A DNA stretch of 64,000 bases from positions 62,001-126,000 of the forward strand of contig NZ_KB905930.1 of the NCBI RefSeq assembly GCF_000381125.1, given 5' to 3'. Made by a program: the position numbers and the translations under genes. Each line of letters opens with the position of its first letter. Position 1 is the first letter of the stretch. Positions 28,294 through 37,854 of this stretch are shown in pieces. The notes beneath the pieces were generated by a model that saw only the letters and a list, made by a program, of their open reading frames with translations, did not search any database and was not told the origin of the DNA. The DNA comes from Caldimonas manganoxidans ATCC BAA-369. Lineage in GTDB: Bacteria > Pseudomonadota > Gammaproteobacteria > Burkholderiales > Burkholderiaceae_C.

Positions 28294-29106
28294 TCAGCGT
28301 GGGACCGAGACGGTCACGCGCCGCAGGCCCTCGGCTTGCAGGCGCAGCACTTCGCCTCGTGGGGCATGGTGGGGATCATCGAAATCCCAATCGGACAACA
28401 CGTGACGCAGTCGCCCATCGGGAAGGGGGTGATCGCCCGGGCGGTGAGTGTGGCCGTGAATGAGGGCGTGGGCCTGGCATGCACGCAACCACTGCAGCGT
28501 GGCCGCGGGGTCTAGGTCGCCATAGCCGTCGAAGCCTTGTTCGCGTTTGCGACGTTCACTGGTGGCACGTATACGGGTGGCCACGGCGCGGCGCTGAGCC
28601 AAGGGTTGCGCCAGAAACGCTTGCTGCCAGGCCGGATCGCGCACTTGGCGGCGGAAAGCCTGATAGTCGCCGTCGTCCAGACACAGGGCATCGCCATGAC
28701 TGAGCAGCCAGCGCCGGCCGAAAGCCACCAACACGGTGGGGTCGGACAGGGCTTGCACGCCGCTGCGAGCCAGGAAGTCCGGGCCGACCAGGAAGTCACG
28801 ATTGCCGGGCATGAAGTACAGCGCTTTGGTGCGCGACACCTCTTGCAACAAGGCGGCGCAGTGCGCTTCGAAACTGCCGGCTTCGGCGGCATCGTCACCG
28901 ACCCACAGCTCAAACACGTCGCCCAGCAGGATCACCGCTTGGACCGGCGCCGTGTGGAGATGGTGTGCCCAGGCCGCCATCGTGGCCGGCAGCCCGGCTT
29001 GCAGGTGCAAGTCGGACAGGATGTCGATCGCGGTCCAGTGCGACGGGGCGTGCAGCTCCGGCACGGGCTGCGGCAACGGTGCTGAGCGCAGGGTGGGGGC
29101 GGTCAA
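28294..29106 (-). CDS. lpxH: UDP-2,3-diacylglucosamine diphosphatase
   Basis: This calcineurin-fold enzyme (270 aa) makes lipid X in lipid A synthesis. Metal motifs are visible in order: SDLHL, LGDVFELWVGDD, GNRDFLVG, LSHGDALCLDD and IHGHTHRPGDH. No ATG precedes SDLHL in frame; the start appears to be TTG at 29106, 5 nt after the ppiB stop, with no good ribosome site, so translation is probably coupled to ppiB. The N-terminus carries about 25 Pro/Ala-rich residues before the fold. Confidence 0.93.
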   Translation of the reverse strand: MTAPTLRSAPLPQPVPELHAPSHWTAIDILSDLHLQAGLPATMAAWAHHLHTAPVQAVILLGDVFELWVGDDAAEAGSFEAHCAALLQEVSRTKALYFMPGNRDFLVGPDFLARSGVQALSDPTVLVAFGRRWLLSHGDALCLDDGDYQAFRRQVRDPAWQQAFLAQPLAQRRAVATRIRATSERRKREQGFDGYGDLDPAATLQWLRACQAHALIHGHTHRPGDHPLPDGRLRHVLSDWDFDDPHHAPRGEVLRLQAEGLRRVTVSVPR

Positions 29107-29111
29107 GGGGG

Positions 29112-29606
29112 TCAGACTTCGACGGCTTTCTCGATCACCACGTCATCAATGGGCACGTCGTCGTGAAAGCCCCGTCGACCGGTGCGCACGCTCTTGATCT
29201 TGTCGACCACGTCGGTGCCGGCGACGACCTTGCCGAACACGGCATAACCCCAGCCTTGAGGCGTTTCGGACTTGAAGTTCAGGAAGTCATTGTCGGCCAC
29301 GTTGATGAAGAACTGAGCCGTGGCCGAGTGGGGGTCCGAGGTGCGCGCCATGGCCAGGGTGTACCTGTCATTTTTCAGGCCATTGTTTGCTTCGTTGCGA
29401 ATGGGCGCATCGGTGGCCTTTTGCTTCATGCCGGGGGCATAGCCGCCGCCTTGGATCATGAAGCCATCGATGACGCGATGGAACACGGTGCCGTCGTAGT
29501 GGCCTTTGCGCACGTAGCTCAAGAAATTCGCGGTCGACAAAGGGGCTTTCTCCGCATCGAGCTCGATGCGGATCACCCCGAAATTGGTGTGCAGTTCAAC
29601 GGCCAT
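29112..29606 (-). CDS. ppiB: Peptidyl-prolyl cis-trans isomerase, cytoplasmic cyclophilin
   Basis: This is a 164-aa cyclophilin without a signal peptide. Active-site elements are [15 protein letters not shown] (catalytic Arg), [17 protein letters not shown] and [12 protein letters not shown]. It is 3 nt downstream of ppiA on the same strand, and the two products are clearly related, so the pair reflects a duplication with one copy exported. Confidence 0.95.
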   Translation of the reverse strand: MAVELHTNFGVIRIELDAEKAPLSTANFLSYVRKGHYDGTVFHRVIDGFMIQGGGYAPGMKQKATDAPIRNEANNGLKNDRYTLAMARTSDPHSATAQFFINVADNDFLNFKSETPQGWGYAVFGKVVAGTDVVDKIKSVRTGRRGFHDDVPIDDVVIEKAVEV

Positions 29607-29609
29607 GAT

Positions 29610-30176
29610 TCATTTCTCCACAGTGGCGTGACGGATGATCACCGGTTCGACCGGGACATTTTGGTGAGGACCTTTGTTGGTGGTACGCACGGCCTTGATC
29701 TTGTCGACCACGTCCATGCCCGCGACCACGCGGCCGAACACCGCATAGCCTTGGCGGTCCGGCGCGTTGGCCGCGTCGAGGAAGGGATTGTCCTTGACGT
29801 TGATGAAAAACTGCGCGGTGGCGGAATTCGGGTCCATCGTTCGGGCCATCGCAATGGTGCCGCGCAGGTTGCTCAAGCCATTGCGCGACTCCAGCGGAAT
29901 CGGCGCCCGTGTCGGCTTTTGGACCATGTCGGGTGTGAAGCCACCGCCTTGGATCATGAAGCCGTCGATGACACGATGGAAGATCGTGCCGTCATAGTGG
30001 CCGGCCCGCACATACCCCAGGAAGTTTTCGACGGTTTTGGGGGCTTGGGCTGCGTCGAGTTGGATCACGATGTCGCCGTGGGTGGTCGACAGGCGTACCG
30101 TTTGAGCCCAGCCGGGCAAGGCGAGAATGCCGCTGAGAACCCAAGCCGCTCCCCAGGCGAAGCAGCGTTGCATCAT
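29610..30176 (-). CDS. ppiA: Peptidyl-prolyl cis-trans isomerase, exported cyclophilin
   Basis: This is a 188-aa periplasmic cyclophilin. The N-terminus [25 protein letters not shown] is a signal peptide with an Ala-x-Ala-like cut. Catalytic blocks are [32 protein letters not shown] and [14 protein letters not shown] 30176 was chosen because GGAGGT lies 7 nt upstream; earlier in-frame starts lack this. It follows the TPR gene by 85 nt. Confidence 0.93.
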   Translation of the reverse strand: MMQRCFAWGAAWVLSGILALPGWAQTVRLSTTHGDIVIQLDAAQAPKTVENFLGYVRAGHYDGTIFHRVIDGFMIQGGGFTPDMVQKPTRAPIPLESRNGLSNLRGTIAMARTMDPNSATAQFFINVKDNPFLDAANAPDRQGYAVFGRVVAGMDVVDKIKAVRTTNKGPHQNVPVEPVIIRHATVEK

Positions 30177-30261
30177 CTTGAAGACCTCCATGTGTGCGTC
30201 TCTGGGTTGGATTGTCGTTCTGCCCGGCATGGGGGGCAGGCCGGCCGGCGCAACCCCGTAC

Positions 30262-30813
30262 TCAACGGGGGGGCAACCGCCCCGGGGTGAAGAGCTCTCG
30301 CACCAGGGTCAGTTTGACCGACAAGCCGGGGTGCCCCGGTTGCTGTTCGAGCGCCCGGGCATATGCCTGTCCTGCCAGCTTGGCATAGACGTCGCCCAGA
30401 TTTTCATGAGCCTGCGCAAAGCGTGGCTGCAGACGCACGGCCATCTCCAGCGCCTGTCGGGCCTTTTCGTATTGTTCTTGCCGCGAGTAGATCACGGCGA
30501 GATTGTTGTAGACCTCGGGCACATCTGGGCGGTCCTCGATCAGCCGCAGGTATTGCGCGGCGGCCTCGTCGAGCTTGTTTTGTTCGGTCAGCACCACCGC
30601 GCGGAGGAAGCGCAGCTGCAGGTCCTGCGGGCGGGCTTGCAGCGCCTGCTCGACGCCGACCAAGGCGTCGGCCGTGCGGCCTTCACGCAGGAGGCGGCGG
30701 ATCGCATCGGGGTCGGTCGCTTGCCCCCAGCTCACGGCGACCCAAAGGCCCGACACGATGATGGCCGCAAGCCGCAAGCGGCGAAAAGAAGCTGCGCAGA
30801 AGGGCAGGGGCAT
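30262..30813 (-). CDS. Exported tetratricopeptide-repeat protein
   Basis: This is a 183-aa protein. An N-terminal signal-like helix ([20 protein letters not shown]) is followed by about four TPR-type helical repeats: [67 protein letters not shown] and [22 protein letters not shown] 30813 is preferred to a TTG at 30828. It leads the minus-strand operon toward ppiA and is divergent from cysS. TPRs imply a scaffold for a periplasmic complex; the partner is unknown. Confidence 0.82.
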   Translation of the reverse strand: MPLPFCAASFRRLRLAAIIVSGLWVAVSWGQATDPDAIRRLLREGRTADALVGVEQALQARPQDLQLRFLRAVVLTEQNKLDEAAAQYLRLIEDRPDVPEVYNNLAVIYSRQEQYEKARQALEMAVRLQPRFAQAHENLGDVYAKLAGQAYARALEQQPGHPGLSVKLTLVRELFTPGRLPPR

Positions 30814-30843
30814 GCGATGGGCAACCAACAGCAGTGGCGGGGA

Positions 30844-30862
30844 TATACTCGTTCGATTCTAT
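30844..30862. promoter_or_regulatory. Candidate divergent -10 elements for cysS and the TPR operon
   Basis: TATACT at 30844-30849 (plus strand, toward cysS) and TAGAAT read on the minus strand at 30862-30857 (toward the TPR gene) each match TATAAT at 5 of 6. No clear -35 elements were found at 17 nt. The two lie in the 110-bp divergent spacer. Confidence 0.35.
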
Positions 30863-30923
30863 CGTGCCCGCGCCAGCTCTCCAGTAGTCTTACGGGCGGG
30901 CACGACCTGAATTGACGGCACCC

Positions 30924-32297
<1,374 letters not shown>

Positions 32298-32302
32298 ACG
32301 CC

Positions 32303-32944
32303 ATGGTTCGTGTGGTGACCCCGGATTACTGGGACGATGCCTGCAAGTACCTGAGCCGGCGCGACCGGGTGATGCGCAAGCTCATCCCTCGATTCGGCGA
32401 GGCGCGGCTGCAAAGTCGCGGAGATGCGTTTACCACGCTGGCGCGGTCGATCGTGGGCCAGCAAATCTCGGTCAAGGCCGCGCAGGCCGTTTGGGAGCGT
32501 TTTGCTGCGCTCGTTCCGGGCCCTTCCACCCGGATCGCACCTTCGGCCGTGCTGGCGCTGCCGGTCGAGCAATTGCGCGCGGCGGGCTTGTCGGCCCGTA
32601 AGGTGGAATACTTGCGCGATCTGGCCACCCATTTCGACCGTGGCACGGTGCATGTGCGCCAGTGGGCCGACATGGACGACGAGGCCATCATCGAAGAACT
32701 GGTGGCCATTCGCGGCATAGGGCGCTGGACCGCCGAAATGTTCCTGATCTTCCATTTGATGCGGCCCAACGTCATGCCTTATGACGATGTGGGCTTGCTC
32801 AAGGGCATCAGTCTGAACTACTTCAGCGGCGAACCGGTCTCGCGTGCCGAAGCTCGGGAAATCGGGGACGCGTGGGCTCCGTTCCGCTCGGTGGCGACAT
32901 GGTACATTTGGCGCAGTCTGGACCCCTTACCCGTGGAGTACTAG
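32303..32944 (+). CDS. DNA-3-methyladenine glycosylase, HhH-GPD (AlkA-like) family
   Basis: This 213-aa base-excision repair enzyme removes alkylated purines. The helix-hairpin-helix is in [19 protein letters not shown], followed by the catalytic aspartate in MPYDDVGLL. The earlier block [18 protein letters not shown] is typical. It lacks the extra N-terminal domain of E. coli AlkA, so it is the short form. It is probably co-transcribed with cysS. Confidence 0.92.
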   Translation: MVRVVTPDYWDDACKYLSRRDRVMRKLIPRFGEARLQSRGDAFTTLARSIVGQQISVKAAQAVWERFAALVPGPSTRIAPSAVLALPVEQLRAAGLSARKVEYLRDLATHFDRGTVHVRQWADMDDEAIIEELVAIRGIGRWTAEMFLIFHLMRPNVMPYDDVGLLKGISLNYFSGEPVSRAEAREIGDAWAPFRSVATWYIWRSLDPLPVEY

Positions 32945-33011
32945 GCTTCGTTCGCCCCGCGCACATCGAAGACCATCGCGGGGCGCTGCATCCAACGTCG
33001 GGAACACCGGG

Positions 33012-33986
33012 ATGAGCAAACGATATTTCCTCGAGTTCGAGCAGCCCATTGCCGAGCTCGAATCCAAGATCGATGAGCTGCGCTATGTGCAAAGCGAGTC
33101 GGCGGTGGACATCTCCGAAGAGATCGACCGCCTGAGCAAGAAGAGCCTGCAGCTCACGAAAGACATCTATTCACACCTGACGCCTTGGCAGGTCACGCAA
33201 ATCGCTCGCCACCCCCAGCGTCCGTATACGCTGGATTACGTGGGGGAGATCTTCACCGAGTTTCAAGAGTTGCATGGCGACCGGCACTTCGCCGACGATC
33301 AGTCCATCGTGGGCGGGTTGGCACGTTTCAATGGCCAGCCTTGCATGGTCATTGGTCACCAAAAAGGCCGTGATACGAAGGAGCGGGCGCTGCGCAACTT
33401 CGGAATGTCGCGTCCCGAGGGGTATCGCAAGGCCCTGCGCTTGATGAAACTGGCCGAAAAGTTCGGCCTGCCGGTCTTTACCTTCGTCGATACCCCGGGA
33501 GCCTATCCGGGCATCGGCGCCGAGGAGCGGGGCCAGTCCGAGGCCATCGGCCGCAATATTTTCGAGATGGCCCAGCTCGAAGTGCCGATCATCGCCACCA
33601 TCATTGGCGAAGGCGGCTCGGGCGGGGCCTTGGCGATCGCGGTGGGCGACCAGGTGCTGATGCTGCAGTACTCGGTGTATTCGGTCATCTCCCCCGAAGG
33701 CTGTGCCTCGATCCTCTGGAAGACGGCCGACCGCGCCGCAGAGGCGGCCGAGGCTTTGGGCATCACGGCGCACCGTCTGAAGGCCTTGGGCCTGGTGGAC
33801 AAGATCGTCAATGAACCGGTGGGCGGCGCCCATCGCGACCCGAAGCAAATGGCCGCCTACCTCAAGCGCGCCCTCAACGATGCGTTGCGGCAGGTCAGTG
33901 ACCTCAAGCCCAAAGAGCTGCTCAACCGCCGCTATGAGCGGCTGCAGAGCTACGGCCGCTTCGCCGATACCAAAGCGCATGGATGA
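33012..33986 (+). CDS. accA: Acetyl-CoA carboxylase carboxyltransferase subunit alpha
   Basis: This 324-aa subunit pairs with AccD to transfer CO2 from biotin to acetyl-CoA in fatty acid synthesis. Typical features are the N-terminal coiled segment [17 protein letters not shown], then [32 protein letters not shown] and [12 protein letters not shown], forming the crotonase-like core. The length matches E. coli. Its stop overlaps the tilS start (ATGA at 33983-33986). Confidence 0.97.
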   Translation: MSKRYFLEFEQPIAELESKIDELRYVQSESAVDISEEIDRLSKKSLQLTKDIYSHLTPWQVTQIARHPQRPYTLDYVGEIFTEFQELHGDRHFADDQSIVGGLARFNGQPCMVIGHQKGRDTKERALRNFGMSRPEGYRKALRLMKLAEKFGLPVFTFVDTPGAYPGIGAEERGQSEAIGRNIFEMAQLEVPIIATIIGEGGSGGALAIAVGDQVLMLQYSVYSVISPEGCASILWKTADRAAEAAEALGITAHRLKALGLVDKIVNEPVGGAHRDPKQMAAYLKRALNDALRQVSDLKPKELLNRRYERLQSYGRFADTKAHG

Positions 33987-35308
33987 AGACCGGGGCTGCC
34001 GCGCCAGAGGTGGTGGCGGTCGCCTACAGCGGGGGCCGTGATTCCACGGCCCTTTTGTACGCCACGCTGCAGGTGGCCAAGTCCGAGGGGTGGCAAGTGG
34101 TGGCCCTGCATGTGCACCATGGCTTGCATCCGCGGGCCGACGAGTGGCTGGCGCACTGTCACCGACAATGCGAAGCTTGGCAGCGTCGCGGCTGGCCGGT
34201 GAGTTTGGCCTGGGAACACCTGGGGCTGCGGCCCGCGCCGGGCCAGAGTGTGGAGGCGGTGGCGCGCCGCGCCCGTTACGAGGCCTTGCGTCGCATGGCG
34301 TTGGCGCACGGCGCCTCGGTGGTATTGCTCGGTCACCATCGTACCGACCAGGCCGAAACCTTCATGCTGCAAGCCCTGCGTGGTGCGGGGGTGGCAGGCT
34401 TGGCAGGCATGCCTGCGGCGGTGTGTCGAGACGGCGTGCTGTGGGTGCGTCCCTGGTTGGGGCGCCCGCGTCGCGACATCGAAGCCTATGTGCGCCGCTT
34501 GCGGCTGCGCTATGTCGACGATGACAGCAATGCCGATGAGCGTTATGCGAGAAACCGGTTGCGGGCTCGCGTTTGGCCGGCTTTGCTGGCAGCGTTTCCT
34601 CAAGCCGAGGCGGCCCTGGCCGATGCGGCAGCATGGGCCCAGGAAGCCTCCGCTTGCCTCGACGAGTTGGCCGCGCTGGACCTGTCCGAGCTGCACGGCG
34701 AGCAAGGGCTGGACTTTCGCGCCTGCCTACGGCTTGCGCCGGCAAGGGCACGCAATGCCTTGCGGGTCTGGATTCGGCAGGTCAGCGGCCTGCGGCCCTC
34801 GACGCATCTGCTCGAGCGTGTGTGGACCGAGGGGGCCGTCCAACCAATGGCCCGCTGGCTCTGGGCCGGGGGGGAGTTGCGCTTGTACCGCGGGATGCTG
34901 CGCTGGGTGCCGGTGCCTGCTGCGCAGGCGCAGACGTCAGGGCCGTCGCCCGTCCGCGAAGCTTGCCTGAGCCTGCGCGGTGCCGGATCGGTGGCGCTGC
35001 CAGGGTGGGGCGGTGTGCTGCATGTGGAGGCGGTGCAACAAGGCGGCGTTCCATGGAGTCGCCTGCGCCGCATCGAGTTGCGTGCTCGTGCGGGCGGCGA
35101 GCAGTTCCAAGCTGGGCCAGGACGGCCGCCACGTGCTCTCAAAAAGCAGTTTCAGTCGGCCGGGGTGCCCGCGTGGGCCCGTGAAGGACCGCTGGTGTAT
35201 GACACGCTCGGGCAGCTCCTCTTCGTGCCGGGCCTGGGCATGGATGCACGTGCATGGGCGGATGCGGGGCGCCGCCAATGGCGCTTGCGTTGGGAGCCTG
35301 GTCGCTGA
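33983..35308 (+). CDS. tilS: tRNA(Ile)-lysidine synthetase
   Basis: This 441-aa enzyme converts C34 of the CAU anticodon of a minor tRNA-Ile to lysidine. The PP-loop SGGRDST is at residues 17-23. Other markers are [29 protein letters not shown] and the YARNRLR segment. Beyond the N-terminal ATPase domain it has the full TilS substrate-binding and C-terminal domains ([11 protein letters not shown]... [12 protein letters not shown]). Coupled to accA by a 4-nt overlap, the accA-tilS-lysC order typical of the order Burkholderiales. Confidence 0.94.
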   Translation: MKTGAAAPEVVAVAYSGGRDSTALLYATLQVAKSEGWQVVALHVHHGLHPRADEWLAHCHRQCEAWQRRGWPVSLAWEHLGLRPAPGQSVEAVARRARYEALRRMALAHGASVVLLGHHRTDQAETFMLQALRGAGVAGLAGMPAAVCRDGVLWVRPWLGRPRRDIEAYVRRLRLRYVDDDSNADERYARNRLRARVWPALLAAFPQAEAALADAAAWAQEASACLDELAALDLSELHGEQGLDFRACLRLAPARARNALRVWIRQVSGLRPSTHLLERVWTEGAVQPMARWLWAGGELRLYRGMLRWVPVPAAQAQTSGPSPVREACLSLRGAGSVALPGWGGVLHVEAVQQGGVPWSRLRRIELRARAGGEQFQAGPGRPPRALKKQFQSAGVPAWAREGPLVYDTLGQLLFVPGLGMDARAWADAGRRQWRLRWEPGR

Positions 35309-35446
35309 CGGTATGTCGCCGTTGGCTCGTCATGCGGCGATCAGCGGTGTCAGTGAAGGAAAACCCGCAGATCGTGCGGCTACAATCGCAGGTTTGCGAC
35401 CGCGGCGCAAAAGCCAGCCAATCACTCCTTCCGCGCAGCACTTCCC

Positions 35447-36715
35447 ATGGCACTCATCGTTCACAAGTACGGCGGCACGTCGATGGGCTCGATCGAGCGC
35501 ATTCGTAACGTTGCCAAGCGCGTCGCCAAATGGCACCGGGCAGGACACCAGATGGTGGTCGTGCCTTCGGCCATGAGCGGCGAAACCAACCGTTTGCTGG
35601 CCTTGGCCAAGGAGTTGGCCCCGGCGGCTCACACCACAGCCTATGCCCGCGAACTGGACATGATCGCCTCCACCGGCGAGCAGGTCTCGGTGGGCTTGCT
35701 GGCCATTGCCTTGCAGGCCGAGGGTATCGATGCGATCAGCTACACCGGCTGGCAAGTGCCAGTGCGCACGGATTCGGCGTACACGAAAGCTCGCATCGAG
35801 AGCATCGATGACACACGGGTCCGCGCCGACCTCCAAGCCGGCAAGGTGGTGATCATCACCGGCTTTCAAGGCGTCGATGCCCAAGGCCATATCACCACGC
35901 TGGGGCGTGGCGGGTCGGACACGTCGGCAGTGGCCATTGCCGCGGCCATGAAGGCGGCTGAATGCCTGATCTATACCGATGTGGATGGGGTGTACACCAC
36001 CGACCCACGCATCGTGCCGGAGGCGCGCCGGCTGCACACCATCAGCTTCGAAGAAATGCTGGAGATGGCCAGCTTGGGGTCCAAGGTGTTGCAGATCCGC
36101 TCGGTGGAATTCGCTGGCAAGTACCGCGTTCCGCTGCGGGTCTTGTCGAGCTTCACACCATGGGACATTCCGCTGGACGAAGAGGCCAAGTCGGGCACGC
36201 TGATCACCTTTGAGGAAGACGAGAACATGGAAAAAGCCGTTGTGTCGGGCATTGCCTTCAACCGCGACGAAGCCAAGATCACCGTGATGGGCGTGCCCGA
36301 CAAGCCGGGCATTGCCTACCAGATCCTCGGTGCCGTAGCCGACGCCAACATCGATGTCGATGTGATCCTCCAAAACGTCTCGCATGACGGCAAGACGGAC
36401 TTCTCGTTCACGGTGCACCGGAATGACTACGCCAAGACCATCGACCTGCTCAAGGAGAAGGTCGTGCCGCACTTGGGTGCCAGCGAGGTCGTCGGTGACA
36501 CGAAGATCTGCAAGGTGTCCATCGTGGGCATTGGGATGCGTTCGCATGCCGGGGTGGCCAGCCGCATGTTCCGGGTGCTGGCCGAAGAGGGCATCAACAT
36601 CCAGATGATCACCACCAGCGAGATCAAAACCAGCGTGGTGATCGACGAAAAGTACATGGAGTTGGCCGTGCGCGCTCTGCACAAGGCCTTCGATCTCGAT
36701 CAGGATTCGGCTTGA
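35447..36715 (+). CDS. lysC: Aspartate kinase
   Basis: This is a 422-aa first enzyme of Lys/Thr/Met synthesis. The kinase domain starts with ALIVHKYGGTSMGS (K-GGT), and has FQGVDAQGHITTLGRGGSDTSA and DVDGVYTTDPR. Two ACT domains follow (residues about 265-420), with GVPDKPGIAY and GIGMRSHAGVA, which bind lysine/threonine as feedback inhibitors. A TACAAT at 35381-35386 is a candidate -10 upstream. No lysine riboswitch-like leader was seen in the 138-bp spacer. Confidence 0.97.
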   Translation: MALIVHKYGGTSMGSIERIRNVAKRVAKWHRAGHQMVVVPSAMSGETNRLLALAKELAPAAHTTAYARELDMIASTGEQVSVGLLAIALQAEGIDAISYTGWQVPVRTDSAYTKARIESIDDTRVRADLQAGKVVIITGFQGVDAQGHITTLGRGGSDTSAVAIAAAMKAAECLIYTDVDGVYTTDPRIVPEARRLHTISFEEMLEMASLGSKVLQIRSVEFAGKYRVPLRVLSSFTPWDIPLDEEAKSGTLITFEEDENMEKAVVSGIAFNRDEAKITVMGVPDKPGIAYQILGAVADANIDVDVILQNVSHDGKTDFSFTVHRNDYAKTIDLLKEKVVPHLGASEVVGDTKICKVSIVGIGMRSHAGVASRMFRVLAEEGINIQMITTSEIKTSVVIDEKYMELAVRALHKAFDLDQDSA

Positions 36716-36783
36716 ATCGTCAAGAAACTGTGCGCGGGGCCCGTATTCGCGGTTAGAATGCAGCCCTTCGCCAAATTCCGGTT

Positions 36784-36876
36784 GGAGACGTGACCGAGAG
36801 GCCGAAGGTGCTCCCCTGCTAAGGGAGTATGCGGGCAAAACCTGCATCGAGGGTTCGAATCCCTCCGTCTCCGCCA
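36784..36876 (+). tRNA. tRNA-Ser (anticodon GCU)
   Basis: This is a 93-nt class II tRNA with a 7-bp acceptor stem (GGAGACG with CGTCTCC), a long variable arm, T-loop GGTTCGAATCC, discriminator G and encoded CCA (36874-36876). The anticodon GCT is at 36818-36820. A TAGAAT at 36754-36759 may be the -10. A terminator follows 6 nt downstream. Confidence 0.97.
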
Positions 36877-36882
36877 ACCGAC

Positions 36883-36914
36883 AAGCCACCCCAAAGGGTG
36901 GCTTTTTGTTTTTT
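36883..36914 (+). terminator. Rho-independent terminator after tRNA-Ser
   Basis: AAGCCACCC (36883-36891), loop CAAA and GGGTGGCTT (36896-36904) form a 9-bp stem followed by TTTGTTTTTT, a strong U-tract. Confidence 0.93.
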
Positions 36915-37377
36915 GCCTCCTCATGGGCGTGTTCTTCAAGCCCGGAGCTTGCGGCGCGGTCGGCCGGGCCGCTCGAGTCATGGTGCACTGCGCCAGAGCC
37001 ATCGAGCCAGGCCAGAGGACCCGTCAGAGAGCGTGAACAAAGTGGTGCCGTGTACGGGAGCGCTGATGCTTGGGTCTCGGTGCTCGCGCGTGGGCGTGGA
37101 AGAATCGCCGCTGAGAGCCGTCGGGGCGGCGAGATGGCGTCGGCGGCAGGGGACTGAAGTGGTCGAATGATTGGACACGCCGTCTATAGTGTGAAGGAAT
37201 GCACATTTCAAGGCGGCGTGAGCCCCAGATTTGGGGGTTGCGGGATCCAGCAATCTGGCTTCCGATGCGATACAGCCGAACGGGCCTGGATGGAACGGGC
37301 GGTCGGTCCGCAACGAAGTGGTGTCGGCCTGGGGCCTGCCATGGGTGCCCTGGGGCCGAGGAGCAGGAGCGTTCGGA
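36915..37377. other. 463-bp stretch without a recognisable gene
   Basis: Several short open frames exist on both strands, but none has a recognisable domain, a good ribosome site and a coherent composition. The sequence is GC-rich but more irregular than the neighbouring genes. No second copy of the tRNA-Ser 3' end, inverted repeat or transposase remnant was found that would show an integration event. Confidence 0.6.
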
Positions 37378-37722
37378 ATGACAAGCGTATTTTCGATGTT
37401 GGATGACCAGGAAGACGCCTGTGGGGCGTTTCATCTTCCGGTGCAGGGCCTGTTCGCCGATCTCGAACGGGCGCAGGGGTCGGTCAGTCTGGATGACGAG
37501 TTTTTGTCGATGCCGCCCGAGGCCCAAGCGGCCATCTTGCAGGATTGGCAACGGGCACTCGAGGCCACCCGGCGTCGCGCCTTGATCCGGATGTTTGCCG
37601 AAATTTCCGACCGTCTGCCGCAGGCGCCGATCAGTGTGCGTTGGCAACGGCTGCGCGAACGGTGTGAGCGATTGGGATTGGAGTGCCCGGCGGAGTTGCC
37701 AGTGCTCCTGGGGGCTGCCTGA
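37378..37722 (+). CDS. Unrecognised small protein
   Basis: This is a 114-aa protein I do not recognise. It is acidic in the first half (SMLDDQEDACGAF, ERAQGSVSLDDEF) and then helical and Arg-rich (QDWQRALEATRRRALIRMF, RWQRLRERCERLGL), with no membrane helix or signal peptide. GGAG lies 8 nt before ATG 37378, which favours a real gene. It ends 132 nt before a hybrid sensor kinase on the same strand and could be functionally linked to it, but nothing in the sequence proves this. Confidence 0.55.
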   Translation: MTSVFSMLDDQEDACGAFHLPVQGLFADLERAQGSVSLDDEFLSMPPEAQAAILQDWQRALEATRRRALIRMFAEISDRLPQAPISVRWQRLRERCERLGLECPAELPVLLGAA

Positions 37723-37854
37723 GGATCGCTAGGGAGCCTGTGGTGATCCACCCGATGCACCGAGTCGCGCATCCATGAGACAACGGCACCCATGCGGTAC
37801 AACTCCAGGGCGTGGCGCGTCGATGCCACGAAGTGAAATGTTGCGCGCATCCCC

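Noticed and set aside
35309-35446. Lysine riboswitch upstream of lysC
   Set aside because: The 138-bp spacer has no recognisable riboswitch core or long paired leader. Only a TACAAT candidate -10 was seen.
37171-37190. TTGGAC followed by TATAGT as a promoter
   Set aside because: The two hexamers are only 8 bp apart, far from the 16-18 bp required for sigma-70, and no better -35 was found.
36784-37377. tRNA-Ser as an integration site with an acquired island after it
   Set aside because: No direct repeat of the tRNA 3' end, integrase or transposase remnant was seen downstream, so an island cannot be claimed.
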